64,000 nucleotides of DNA from Bacteroidota bacterium. GTDB lineage: Bacteria > Bacteroidota > Bacteroidia > Bacteroidales > VadinHA17. Under the pieces are notes generated by a model. That model saw only the letters and a list, made by a program, of their open reading frames with translations, was not told where the DNA came from and made no database searches. This document shows positions 26,120 to 34,113 of the stretch, piece by piece. The stretch lies in contig JAKPDL010000060.1 in NCBI GenBank assembly GCA_029552825.1, forward strand, positions 40,053-104,052, given 5' to 3'. Numbering within the stretch: position 1 is the first letter of the stretch; every line of letters starts with the position of its first letter. A program made the position numbers and the translations under genes.

Positions 26120-26209
26120 ATGCCAAGCGGTAAGAAGAGGAAGAGACACAAGATGGCCACGCACAAGCGTAAAAAACGCTTGAGGAAAAACAGACATAAG
26201 AAGAAATAA
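26120..26209 (+). CDS. Tiny basic AURKAIP1/COX24-like (bS22/mS38-type) protein
   Basis: A 29-residue gene, MPSGKKRKRHKMATHKRKKR followed by LRKNRHKKK, with 17 Lys or Arg residues. The pattern of basic residues around MATHKRKKRLRKNRHKK is the COX24/AURKAIP1 domain, which in mitochondria is ribosomal protein mS38 and in mycobacteria is bS22. It is therefore probably a ribosomal small-subunit protein, but that is inference from similarity read by eye. It begins 5 bases after the HU stop and is followed by a strong terminator, so HU and this gene form one unit. Confidence 0.75.
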   Translation: MPSGKKRKRHKMATHKRKKRLRKNRHKKK

Positions 26210-26243
26210 GAAATCGAATTGTGGTCTGAATTATCTGGACTTT

Positions 26244-26286
26244 AAACCTAAAGATCCCCGGGTCTTTAGGTTTGTTCTATTTTTTT
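26244..26286 (+). terminator. Intrinsic terminator after the HU/COX24-like unit
   Basis: Perfect 11-bp stem, AAACCTAAAGA (26244-26254) with TCTTTAGGTTT (26263-26273), loop of eight, followed by GTTCTA and seven T (26280-26286). Confidence 0.9.
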
Positions 26287-26321
26287 AATCTTGAAATAAT
26301 TACAGAATAGCTTTAATAAAA

Positions 26322-27881
26322 GTGGAAAGCAGGGATTTGATTATTGATGTAGGGGATGAGGAGATTTCTCTGGCTCTACTGGAAGATAAGCAACTTGTAG
26401 AGTTACATAAGGAAAAACGGAATATAAAGTTCAATGTCGGGGATATATACCTTGGCAAGGTTAAGAAGATTATGCCCGGCCTGAATGCTGCATTTGTGGA
26501 TGTTGGATATGAAAAGGATGCTTTTCTCCACTATTTTGATCTTGGGCCTCAGTTCAGAACACTTCACAAATATTACAACCAGGCTGTTCAGAGGAAGGGG
26601 AAAATAGTTCCGGTACATAAGTTTACGCCTGAGCCTGATATAGATAAAGATGGAAAGATAAATCAGGTCCTATCAGCAGGTCAGACGGTAATAGTCCAGA
26701 TCACCAAAGAACCCATTTCAACAAAAGGACCAAGGCTGGCTTCAGAAATATCAATTGCCGGACGTAACCTTGTGTTGATACCTTTTTCAAATAAGGTGTC
26801 GGTATCAACCAAGATTGAGAACAGTGATGAAAAGAACCGGCTGAAGACTCTTGTCCAGAGTATTAAGCCTCAAAATTACGGGGTAATTGTAAGGACAGCC
26901 GCCGAAGGTAAAAAAGTGGCTGTTCTGGATGCTGAACTCAGAGAGCTGGTCAAGAAATGGGAAAGTGCGTTTGCTTCTATTCGAAGGGATATTAAGACAC
27001 CACGCCTGTTTATCGGTGAAATGAGCAGGATAACTACTATTCTGCGTGACCTGCTTAATGTCTCTTTTAACAGTATCCAGGTTAATGATGAGGCCCTACT
27101 GAATGAAATAAAAAGATATATATCAGAAATTGCACCGGAGAAGGCGAATATTGTAAAGCTTTACAAAGGGAATCTTCCGATTTTCGACCATTTCGGTGTT
27201 ACAAAACAGATTAAGGCACTTTTCGGACGCACAGTATCTTTCTGGCATGGAGCCTATCTGATTATTGAACATACGGAAGCGCTGCATGTGATAGATGTTA
27301 ACAGCGGCAACAGGGCCAGAACGGGAACCGACCAGGAAACAAATTCTCTGGAAGTAAACCTGGCTGCCACAAAGGAAATAGCCCGCCAGATACGTCTTAG
27401 AGACATGGGCGGAATAATTGTCATCGATTTTATTGACATGCAGTCGGCCGAAAATAAACAGCTTCTGTATGAAAAAATGAAAGAGGCAATGCAGAATGAC
27501 AGATCCAAACATAATATTCTGCCTCTTACTAAATTCGGAATCATGCAGATAACCCGCCAGAGGGTAAGGCCAGAAATAACTGTGGTGACCAACGAAAAAT
27601 GCCCTGCCTGCAGAGGAACAGGAGAAATAAAATCCCCGCTGCTTTTGATAGATGAAATAGAAACAAGCCTTACTCTGGTTCTCGAAAAAATTAAAACAAA
27701 GAAACTGATTCTGAAAGTTCATCCGTTTATTGAGGCATATCTGAATAAAGGTCTTATATCAACCCGCATGAAATGGAATCTGAGATACAGAATATGCCTC
27801 AAAGTGATTGCCATACCCTCATATCACCTTCTGGAATATCATTTCTTCGACAGATATGAAAATGAAATAGATGTCACATAA
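26322..27881 (+). CDS. rng: Ribonuclease G/E family endoribonuclease
   Basis: RNase E/G enzymes cut single-stranded RNA in rRNA maturation and mRNA decay. The 519-residue product has an S1-like RNA-binding domain (residues ~36-125, with GDIYLGKVKKIMPGLNAAFV), the catalytic DNase I-like domain with metal-binding Asp in VIDVNSGN and DFIDMQ, and the zinc-link Cys pair in CPACRGTGEI. Length fits RNase G. The start is a GTG at 26322 (VESRDLIIDVGDEEISLALL), the only plausible start with a complete N-terminus. It begins 36 bases after the HU-unit terminator. Confidence 0.95.
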   Translation: MESRDLIIDVGDEEISLALLEDKQLVELHKEKRNIKFNVGDIYLGKVKKIMPGLNAAFVDVGYEKDAFLHYFDLGPQFRTLHKYYNQAVQRKGKIVPVHKFTPEPDIDKDGKINQVLSAGQTVIVQITKEPISTKGPRLASEISIAGRNLVLIPFSNKVSVSTKIENSDEKNRLKTLVQSIKPQNYGVIVRTAAEGKKVAVLDAELRELVKKWESAFASIRRDIKTPRLFIGEMSRITTILRDLLNVSFNSIQVNDEALLNEIKRYISEIAPEKANIVKLYKGNLPIFDHFGVTKQIKALFGRTVSFWHGAYLIIEHTEALHVIDVNSGNRARTGTDQETNSLEVNLAATKEIARQIRLRDMGGIIVIDFIDMQSAENKQLLYEKMKEAMQNDRSKHNILPLTKFGIMQITRQRVRPEITVVTNEKCPACRGTGEIKSPLLLIDEIETSLTLVLEKIKTKKLILKVHPFIEAYLNKGLISTRMKWNLRYRICLKVIAIPSYHLLEYHFFDRYENEIDVT

Positions 27882-27919
27882 CTGATGAACATTTTTACTT
27901 GAAATCTGTTTGACAGTTA

Positions 27920-27953
27920 TTTGCATCACTTTAATTCCTTTATCGTACATTTG
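27920..27953 (+). promoter_or_regulatory. Complete Bacteroidota-type promoter before dsbD
   Basis: TTTG at 27920-27923, a 22-base spacer, and TACATTTG at 27946-27953: both elements of the consensus. The dsbD ATG follows 28 bases later. Confidence 0.65.
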
Positions 27954-27981
27954 TGAACGTCATACCATTTTGATCTGATAT

Positions 27982-29946
27982 ATGAAAAAATTAGGTTCGT
28001 TATTGTTGTTATTCTTACTGGTTTTCTCAATTGCAAATTCCCAGGTTCACGACCCCGTTAAGTGGAGTTTCGGGTATGAAAAAAAGAATGACAACAGATA
28101 TGAGATAATATTTAAAGCATCAATAGAAAAGGGCTCCCACATCTATTCAATGAGTGTGCCACCCGATGGACCTGTGCCAACAACCATCAGCTTTGAATCA
28201 TCAACCCTTTATTCTCTAGAAGGTAAACCTTTTGAGGTCACAGAACCTGTTGAAAAGTTCGATGAGGCTTTCGGTTTTAAAATAAAAACATTCAGCGACA
28301 GTGCTGAATTTCGGCAGGTGATCGTATCTTCTGAAAGTAATTTTACAGTAAAAGGAACTATCACTTATATGTCGTGCACCGATGCGGTGTGTCTGCCCCC
28401 GAACGACATCGAATTTACAGTCTCAGTCGGTGAGGCCGGGTCAGAAAATACTGAAACAGTAGCCCCTTCTGATATTGAATCAGGGAAAAAAGGAATCTTT
28501 GGGTTTTTTATTGCTTCTTTTCTGCTCGGACTGGTTGGTCTTCTCACTCCCTGCGTTTATCCGATGATACCAATGACGGTAGCATTCTTTACCAGGGAGA
28601 AAGATAACAGACAGGGAGCAGTTCTTAATGCATTGATTTTCGGATTGTCAATAGTTATTATATATACTCTGCCCGGACTTATTATCACACTTACCGGAGC
28701 AGGGGCAGGATTTGCTGGAGAATTGAGCACACACTGGATACCCAACATAGTGTTCTTTATTTTATTTGTAGTTTTTGCTGTATCATTTTTTGGTGCCTTT
28801 GAAATAATACTGCCAAACAGATGGGTCAGCAGTGCCGATTCGAAGGTTGACAGAGGTGGACTACTTGCTTCATTTTTTCTTGCACTGACAACAGTTATAG
28901 TATCTTTTTCATGTACCGGTCCAATTGCAGGAAGCCTTCTGGTCGAAGCAGCATCGGGCGATATTATTAGACCCACAATAGGCATGTTTGCATTCGGACT
29001 GGCATTTTCAATACCATTTACACTGTTTGCACTTTTCCCTTCAATAATGAGCAAGCTACCCAAATCAGGTGCCTGGCTTAATTCAGTGAAGGTTGTTCTT
29101 GCCTTTCTTATGCTGGCATTCAGTATGAAATTCCTTTCAACTATCGATAGCGTCTACGGACTCAACATTATTTCCAGAGAAATCTTCCTGGCTGTCTGGA
29201 TAGTTATCTTCTCACTGACCGGGCTTTACCTTATGGGTAAAATAAGGTTTCCGCACGATTCGGAAGTTAAACATATAGGTGTTTTCAGACTTTTTCTGAT
29301 AATTGTGGTCTTTTCGTTCGTATTATATATGATACCAGGGTTGTTCGGTGCAGAACTTAAAGGACTATCTCCGCTCCTGCCCGCCAGAAAATCAGTATCA
29401 TCTTTAAACCCGGCACAATATCAGGGGTATAATTCTGAATTAAGGAGTGTTACTAAAACAGACTTAAACATTAACTGTTCGCAGCCAAAATATGCCGACA
29501 GGTTTCAGCTGCCGTATGGTTTGACAGGTTATTTTGAGTACAACCAGGGTCTTATGTGTGCAAAGGAGAAGGGGAGTCCTGTATTAATTGATTTTAAAGG
29601 TCATGCATGTGCCAATTGCAAGTTGATGGAAGCTAAAGTATGGTCGGATCCCCGTGTGCAGGAACGCCTCAGAAAATTTGTGATAATAGCATTGTATACT
29701 GATGACCGGACACAGCTTCCTGAAGAAGAATGGATTACTTCGAGTGTTGATGGAAAAGTCAAAAAGACAATTGGTAAAATAAATGAAGACCTTGAGATAA
29801 TGAAGTTTAAAACAAATGCTATCCCTCTTTATGTGATTACCGATTATAACGGGAATCCTCTTGTAAAACCTGTGGCAACCACACTTAAAGTTGAGGAATA
29901 TATTAAATGGCTCGATGAGGGTCTGAGGCGTGCAGGAGTTAATTGA
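27982..29946 (+). CDS. dsbD: Thiol:disulfide interchange protein DsbD-like
   Basis: DsbD carries electrons from cytoplasmic thioredoxin to the periplasm. The 654-residue product has a signal peptide, an N-terminal beta domain with the Cys pair in YMSCTDAVCLPP (near residues 133-138), a CcdA-like membrane part with about eight helices and the Cys positions LLTPCVYPMIPMT and SFSCTGPIAGS (about 172-460), and a C-terminal thioredoxin domain with HACANCKLMEA (CxxC near 547). All three modules and redox Cys pairs look intact. It has its own promoter and ends 10 bases from a convergent gene. Confidence 0.92.
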   Translation: MKKLGSLLLLFLLVFSIANSQVHDPVKWSFGYEKKNDNRYEIIFKASIEKGSHIYSMSVPPDGPVPTTISFESSTLYSLEGKPFEVTEPVEKFDEAFGFKIKTFSDSAEFRQVIVSSESNFTVKGTITYMSCTDAVCLPPNDIEFTVSVGEAGSENTETVAPSDIESGKKGIFGFFIASFLLGLVGLLTPCVYPMIPMTVAFFTREKDNRQGAVLNALIFGLSIVIIYTLPGLIITLTGAGAGFAGELSTHWIPNIVFFILFVVFAVSFFGAFEIILPNRWVSSADSKVDRGGLLASFFLALTTVIVSFSCTGPIAGSLLVEAASGDIIRPTIGMFAFGLAFSIPFTLFALFPSIMSKLPKSGAWLNSVKVVLAFLMLAFSMKFLSTIDSVYGLNIISREIFLAVWIVIFSLTGLYLMGKIRFPHDSEVKHIGVFRLFLIIVVFSFVLYMIPGLFGAELKGLSPLLPARKSVSSLNPAQYQGYNSELRSVTKTDLNINCSQPKYADRFQLPYGLTGYFEYNQGLMCAKEKGSPVLIDFKGHACANCKLMEAKVWSDPRVQERLRKFVIIALYTDDRTQLPEEEWITSSVDGKVKKTIGKINEDLEIMKFKTNAIPLYVITDYNGNPLVKPVATTLKVEEYIKWLDEGLRRAGVN

Positions 29947-29956
29947 TTAAATTCTG

Positions 29957-30478
29957 TCAGAACATATAGGAGACAGAAATGCCAAGGTCGGCAGGCATTA
30001 GCCTGAAAAATGAAGGTAATCCCACCTCAAAAAACGGTTTAATATTTAAACTAACGGCAAGGGGCATTTCCCTGAAACGGTATTCAAGGGTTCCCCATAC
30101 ATCGATACCTATAAGCGGACATAGTCTCTCAGTTTTGTAGTAATAATCTTTCTTTTCATAAACAGTCAAATATTCTGTAATAAATCCGGCATGAGCTCCA
30201 TAACCCCATCCCGCAAAAAGGTCGGGGATAATTTCAGAGAGGGCATTATCATAGAAGATTTTCATACCTGTAAGTTGAAGCCCGTTAGTTCGGAATGATA
30301 GCAGGGCCATAACGCCTGCATCGGCATTTCCAGAGGGGCTGGCGCTCTGAAAAAATAGACCTCCTGTGTAACCCGCCCTGAGCCCTGCCTGACGAAAAAC
30401 CCCCTGCCCCTGCAGGGAGTAAAAAGTGCAGAAAAGCAATAGAACCTGTATCCAAACCACTTTTTTCATCTGGAACAT
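29957..30478 (-). CDS. Predicted outer-membrane or secreted protein of unknown function
   Basis: 173 residues: a signal peptide (hydrophobic to about residue 24, LQGQG), then a sequence rich in Gly, Phe and Tyr with alternating hydrophobic residues and a final SVSYMF. An aromatic last residue and such alternation are typical of small outer-membrane beta barrels. No named family recognised. It follows the DUF4097-like gene by about 70 bases in the same direction and may belong to the same ECF sigma operon. Confidence 0.65.
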   Translation of the reverse strand: MFQMKKVVWIQVLLLFCTFYSLQGQGVFRQAGLRAGYTGGLFFQSASPSGNADAGVMALLSFRTNGLQLTGMKIFYDNALSEIIPDLFAGWGYGAHAGFITEYLTVYEKKDYYYKTERLCPLIGIDVWGTLEYRFREMPLAVSLNIKPFFEVGLPSFFRLMPADLGISVSYMF

Positions 30479-30545
30479 GCGTTTATATTAAAATTAATTT
30501 TAATAATGACAATATTTTTCTTCCGGAGTTGCACAATTTTAAAAA

Positions 30546-31646
30546 TTACCGGATTAAAATAGTTCCTCTGGTGGCATTTATTTTTACCACCCTGCTGTCG
30601 GGATTTCTCCCGACAGTGCCTGTATGAATGTATTCTCTTTTTTCTTCATTTAATACCTCCCTTTTAATGTCTGTATTCCCGGAAGGTAGTATTACAGAGG
30701 TGCCGGTATTTCTTATTTCAAGGTTATATGATGCCGAAGGCTCAAAATTGAGTGTTATATCGTTGTAACTTGAAGTTAAATTTATCGTTCTGAAGCTATT
30801 TTCGATCAGCTCAAAATATGTATCTCCGTATCTTGCCGACAGATCAGCATCTGACAGCAGTCTGTTTACGCGAAGCTGCGTGAAGTAGGAATCACCGGTC
30901 AGGGTGGTTGCTGTTCCAATATAAAATTTATCTCTTCTCGATTCAACCAGAAGGGTTTTAACCTGTTTTATGTCGTATCTCGATGAAATCGATTTCACCC
31001 TGATATGATCCGATTCATCAATAATGAATTCTGAAAAGGAACCGTCAATGTTGCAGTCGTCTGTGTTTTTGATAACAACATTGCCAAATGATACTTTAAG
31101 CTGGGAGATCTTACTGAGAGTATTTGCTTTCAATGAGCCATTTGAAAGTGAAATATTTACATCGCTGCTGTTCTGATCTATATAAATATCTCCGTATCTG
31201 TTTTCAATTCTCAGATTCATATATGGTGGAGCCTGTATATAATAATTAATCTGAACCTTTGAGTCGTAAGGAATAAGTTTTTTTGTCATTCCCTTGAAAT
31301 TTTCTAGAATCATGTTCAATGACTGCTCGAATTCTGTTTGTGCACGAATAAAATATTTTGTTGAGGAGATTTCAATGTTTATTCCTTTGATCATTTTATC
31401 AGTTCTTTCCTGGTTTGGTGCCTGGGCTTCTATTTCTGCCCTGATAGAAACAGAATCTTTCTTCCATACCGTTACCTCTACCGTTCCGTATTTATTATTT
31501 ATTTCAAGGGTTGTCTCCCTTGTAACCGGTTCTTTCCGTTCAAATATTCTTTTCTGAGTAAACTGTGCACCTGAATTTACTGTTGTACCGATGCACAGAA
31601 GTGTCAGGAGCAGTTTATTAAAGACGCTGGTCTCTGTCATTTTCAT
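30546..31646 (-). CDS. Secreted DUF4097-like beta-solenoid protein
   Basis: 366 residues with a signal peptide (to about 28, NSGAQF). The rest is made of short strands with regularly spaced Asn, Ser and Asp, for example EINNKYGTVEVTVW, RIENRYGDIYID, SARYGDTYFEL and SSYNDITLNFEP. The recurring YGxxxx and NDIT-type turns resemble DUF4097/adhesin-head beta solenoids. Met3 is an alternative start. Its 5' end overlaps the 3' end of the anti-sigma gene, so it belongs to the ECF sigma operon (32683 to here). Such operons often pair the sigma factor with a DUF4097-type envelope protein of unknown role. Confidence 0.75.
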   Translation of the reverse strand: MKMTETSVFNKLLLTLLCIGTTVNSGAQFTQKRIFERKEPVTRETTLEINNKYGTVEVTVWKKDSVSIRAEIEAQAPNQERTDKMIKGINIEISSTKYFIRAQTEFEQSLNMILENFKGMTKKLIPYDSKVQINYYIQAPPYMNLRIENRYGDIYIDQNSSDVNISLSNGSLKANTLSKISQLKVSFGNVVIKNTDDCNIDGSFSEFIIDESDHIRVKSISSRYDIKQVKTLLVESRRDKFYIGTATTLTGDSYFTQLRVNRLLSDADLSARYGDTYFELIENSFRTINLTSSYNDITLNFEPSASYNLEIRNTGTSVILPSGNTDIKREVLNEEKREYIHTGTVGRNPDSRVVKINATRGTILIR

Positions 31647-32130
31647 TTTCTTTTTCGTTTTCTTTCAGTATATCAAGCATTTCCTCAAGAATCAGAACCC
31701 TGGAACGGTAATTTTGTATCAGAGCCTCTATTACTTCGCTGTTTGCAACTCTGTCTTTCAGGTCTTTTTTAATGTCATTCATTATACTGTCAAGTCGTTC
31801 CATGTCGGCATAAAGTTCTCTACGGAGTTCCGGCCTGGTATTTAGCAGGGGTTCTGCTGTGCTGAAGAGCTCATTGAAGCGGACAGAATAAAAAACAATA
31901 GCCTCGTTAAGTTCTCTGTCAGAAGAGCTGCCTGTAAGTGGTTTTTCAGGTTTTGTAATAAAGTAAAGCATTGAAAGTCCGGTTATTATTACAGCAATAG
32001 CTGCAGCGGCCCGCCAATAAAATGTACGAACTCCGGTTTCACGTCTGATCTTTCTCCACACCGACCCAGGTGGAGTGTAAATGTCAAATTTGTCACGGTT
32101 CTCTTTAATAAATTTTTCCAGTTTATCCAT
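31618..32130 (-). CDS. Single-pass membrane protein, probable anti-sigma factor
   Basis: 170 residues: a cytoplasmic N-terminus (to about 38, with FIKENRDKFDIYTPPGSVWR), one membrane helix near 40-58 (AAAAIAVIITGLSMLYFI), then a helical, highly charged C-terminal half (LRRELYADMERLDSIMND and later Glu/Lys-rich stretches) likely in the periplasm. The frame overlaps the sigma gene by 8 bases. Topology and position point to the anti-sigma partner; it has no zinc motif. Confidence 0.7.
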   Translation of the reverse strand: MDKLEKFIKENRDKFDIYTPPGSVWRKIRRETGVRTFYWRAAAAIAVIITGLSMLYFITKPEKPLTGSSSDRELNEAIVFYSVRFNELFSTAEPLLNTRPELRRELYADMERLDSIMNDIKKDLKDRVANSEVIEALIQNYRSRVLILEEMLDILKENEKENENDRDQRL

Positions 32131-32683
32131 ACATCCTGTTTTTTAAAAGGTCTTTGAGTTTTGCCCTGGCTCTTGAATACTGAGATTTTGAAGTTGATTC
32201 TGTTATTCCAAGTATCTGGGCTATTTCGCTATGGTCGTAACCTTCAAGCAGATATAGAGTAAGAACTATCCTGTACCCGTCGGGTAGCAATTCAATACAT
32301 TTATGCACTGCTGAAACATCATATTCAGTTTCTCCTTCATCATAATTGTCTTCCATGACTTCAGGCAGTGTTTCAGGGAAAACCAGTGCAAGCTTCTTTT
32401 TCCTCAGATGATTAATGCTTTTATTAATGAGTATCCTCTTAAGCCATCCTCCGAAGGTCGACTCGAACCTGAAAGAGCTGAGGTTCCTGAAGCACTCAAT
32501 AAAAGTTTCCTGGAGGATGTCTTCGGCATCTTCCCTGCTGTTTGTCATTCGAAATGCAAGGTTATACATAGCCTTTGAATATTGCCTGTAAAGCCTGAAC
32601 TGAGCCCTGTGGTTGCCTTTTTTGCATTCTTCAATAAGAAAAGCAACCGCTTCCTGCTCTCTATCATCAGCATTTCCGGTCAT
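32123..32683 (-). CDS. ECF-family RNA polymerase sigma factor
   Basis: 186 residues with region 2 (DAEDILQETFIECFRNLSSF and GWLKRILINKSINHLRKK, about residues 48-98) and region 4 (LLPDGYRIVLTLYLLEGYDH followed by SEIAQILGITESTSKSQYSR, about 130-170). Both differ in sequence from the other ECF sigma at 16376. Overlap with the next gene by 8 bases shows coupled translation with its presumed anti-sigma. Downstream outputs are the DUF4097-like and small barrel proteins. No exact TAnnTTTG was found just upstream, so this operon may be autoregulated by its own sigma; that is inference. Confidence 0.9.
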   Translation of the reverse strand: MTGNADDREQEAVAFLIEECKKGNHRAQFRLYRQYSKAMYNLAFRMTNSREDAEDILQETFIECFRNLSSFRFESTFGGWLKRILINKSINHLRKKKLALVFPETLPEVMEDNYDEGETEYDVSAVHKCIELLPDGYRIVLTLYLLEGYDHSEIAQILGITESTSKSQYSRARAKLKDLLKNRMYG

Positions 32684-32934
32684 AATTTCTTAATACAATG
32701 ACAAATTTTCAAAGGCAGGGTTGCAAATTTAGAGGGTGAATTTCAGAAAATATTTTTTATAAAATTCAGAGTTTCTATTTTATTTTACAGGGTCGAATTT
32801 AATAAAGAGACTCTGTTTGTCACCAATTTTTAGCCGTTCATCTACAGTTTTCTGCCATTAATGAAAATCCTGCATAAAAAATTGACTTTTGTTTTTTTAT
32901 TATCTATATTTACATAAATCAAAAACCGGAATAC

Positions 32935-33426
32935 ATGAAAAGGTTAATTTTTCTCCTGATATCAATTAATCTTGTTTTTTCTGCAGTAGCTCAGGTGAAA
33001 CAGGAAGTAATTGCCAGTGCAGGCGGATACAACAAGAGTGCAGATAACACTATTTCTATAAGCTGGACTCTTGGAGAAACAATTGTGCCTACATATGTTT
33101 CTCAGGATGGCTCACTGATACTCACTCATGGTTTTCAGCAGAAGTTGATTATAACATCTATTGAGGAGAATATCGAGGTACCGGTAACTGTTACAGTTTA
33201 TCCAAACCCGACCAGTGAGCTGTTGAATATCAAGTTTGAGGCACCTGTAGATAAACTGATTCATGTCCAGATTATGGATGCACAGGGAAGAATTGTAAAA
33301 AATGACAGGATTGAAGTATCGGTTCTCCAGAAAACAATCAACCTGCAGGATCTGTCACCGGGCGTTTATTTCATGAGACTTGTTAAAGGTACACTTATCA
33401 ATGTGTACAAAATTGTTAAGCTCTAA
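32935..33426 (+). CDS. Small secreted protein with type IX secretion C-terminal sorting domain
   Basis: 163 residues: a signal peptide (MKRLIFLLISINLVFSAVAQ), a short mature region of about 55 residues with ISWTLGETIVPTYV and LTHGFQQK, then a type A sorting domain from about residue 88 (VYPNPTSELLNIKFEAPVDK; GVYFMRLVKG near the end). The mature domain is hardly more than a linker. Such mini-cargo proteins are frequent in Bacteroidota, and their function is unknown. A promoter-like TTTTG (32887-32891) and TATATTTA (32905-32912) precede it; a terminator follows. Confidence 0.88.
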   Translation: MKRLIFLLISINLVFSAVAQVKQEVIASAGGYNKSADNTISISWTLGETIVPTYVSQDGSLILTHGFQQKLIITSIEENIEVPVTVTVYPNPTSELLNIKFEAPVDKLIHVQIMDAQGRIVKNDRIEVSVLQKTINLQDLSPGVYFMRLVKGTLINVYKIVKL

Positions 33427-33506
33427 TTTTTGGTTACCAGTCAGTTATAATTGCGGAAAGAAAAATATTTTTCAGGCAGTGTAATATAATTTTAACTATC
33501 ATCAAG

Positions 33507-33535
33507 AAAGGGGCTATCTAAAAGGCCTCTTTTTT
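33507..33535 (+). terminator. Intrinsic terminator after the mini-cargo gene
   Basis: AAAGGGGC (33507-33514) pairs with GCCTCTTT (33525-33532) in an 8-bp stem with one G-U pair, and runs into a T tract (33530-33535) continued by GTTTT. Confidence 0.75.
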
Positions 33536-33643
33536 GTTTTCAACCCTGAATTCCTGCCTTTACAATTGAATTCCGGAGTCCTGCTTGGATATGAAATATC
33601 TTACGGTCAGGGGGAAAGTAAACCAAGAAATAGTAAATAGATA

Positions 33644-33684
33644 AAGCCCCCTCTTTACGAAGTAGAGAGGGGGTTTGGGGGTGA
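33644..33684. repeat. Divergent long-loop copy of the 26-bp palindromic repeat
   Basis: AGCCCCCTCT, an eleven-base loop, AGAGGGGG and TTTGGGGGT: the same arms and tail as the tandem units at 34036-34113 but with a longer loop. Confidence 0.7.
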
Positions 33685-33768
33685 GTACATGAGGAAAAAA
33701 GAAAGTTGTGTCCCGATTTACAAGATAAATTCCACGAAGATCCCAATACCTCAGCTTACCGAGAACAA

Positions 33769-33807
33769 TTGAATTACTTTTGAATTACTATTGAATTACT
33801 ATTGAAT
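33769..33807. repeat. 11-bp tandem repeat, about 3.5 copies
   Basis: TTGAATTACT starts at 33769, 33780 and 33791, and TTGAAT again at 33802: period 11, spacer base T or A. Confidence 0.85.
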
Positions 33808-33908
33808 CCCCGCCGAGCGAAGCGAAGCGCAAATAACCATTGAAATTAACCCGCAGATTGACACAGATTCCGGCTTCGCCGGAAACGCATATTGACGCGG
33901 ATCAACAC

Positions 33909-33969
33909 CAATTGCGCCGGGTGTGGAAATTCCGTTTTAAAAAACATCACATCCCGGCGCCCATAATTG
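33909..33969. repeat. 61-bp interrupted inverted repeat (MITE-like)
   Basis: CAATT-GCGCCGGG-TGTG (33909-33925) faces CACA-T-CCCGGCGC-CCAT-AATTG (33948-33969); 17 pairable bases in three blocks around a 22-base AT-rich loop. Confidence 0.7.
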
Positions 33970-34035
33970 TTTGAATCCTTTACTACATACAGATAGCTCC
34001 TCCGGAGCTAATAATTTAGAAATTAATGATGTTCG

Positions 34036-34113
34036 AGCCCCCTCTCAGGGGGTTTGGGGGTAGCCCCCTCTCAGGGGGTTTGGGGATAGCCCCCTGCCAG
34101 GGGGTTTGGGGGT
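34036..34113. repeat. Three tandem 26-bp palindromic repeat units
   Basis: Units at 34036-34061, 34062-34087 and 34088-34113. Each has CCCCCT, a short loop and AGGGGG, followed by TTTGGGG(G/A)T; they differ at only one to three positions. Each unit can form a GC-rich hairpin, and the G-runs could also form quadruplex structures. Confidence 0.9.

Noticed and set aside
27123..27722. 199-codon minus-strand frame
   Set aside because: Antisense shadow of rng; the sense strand has full RNase G motifs across the same span.
33540..33746. 68-codon minus-strand frame
   Set aside because: Runs through the divergent repeat copy at 33644-33684 and has no recognisable protein features.
34036..34113. CRISPR-like repeat array
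   Set aside because: The 26-bp units are directly adjacent with no spacers, and there are no cas genes nearby.
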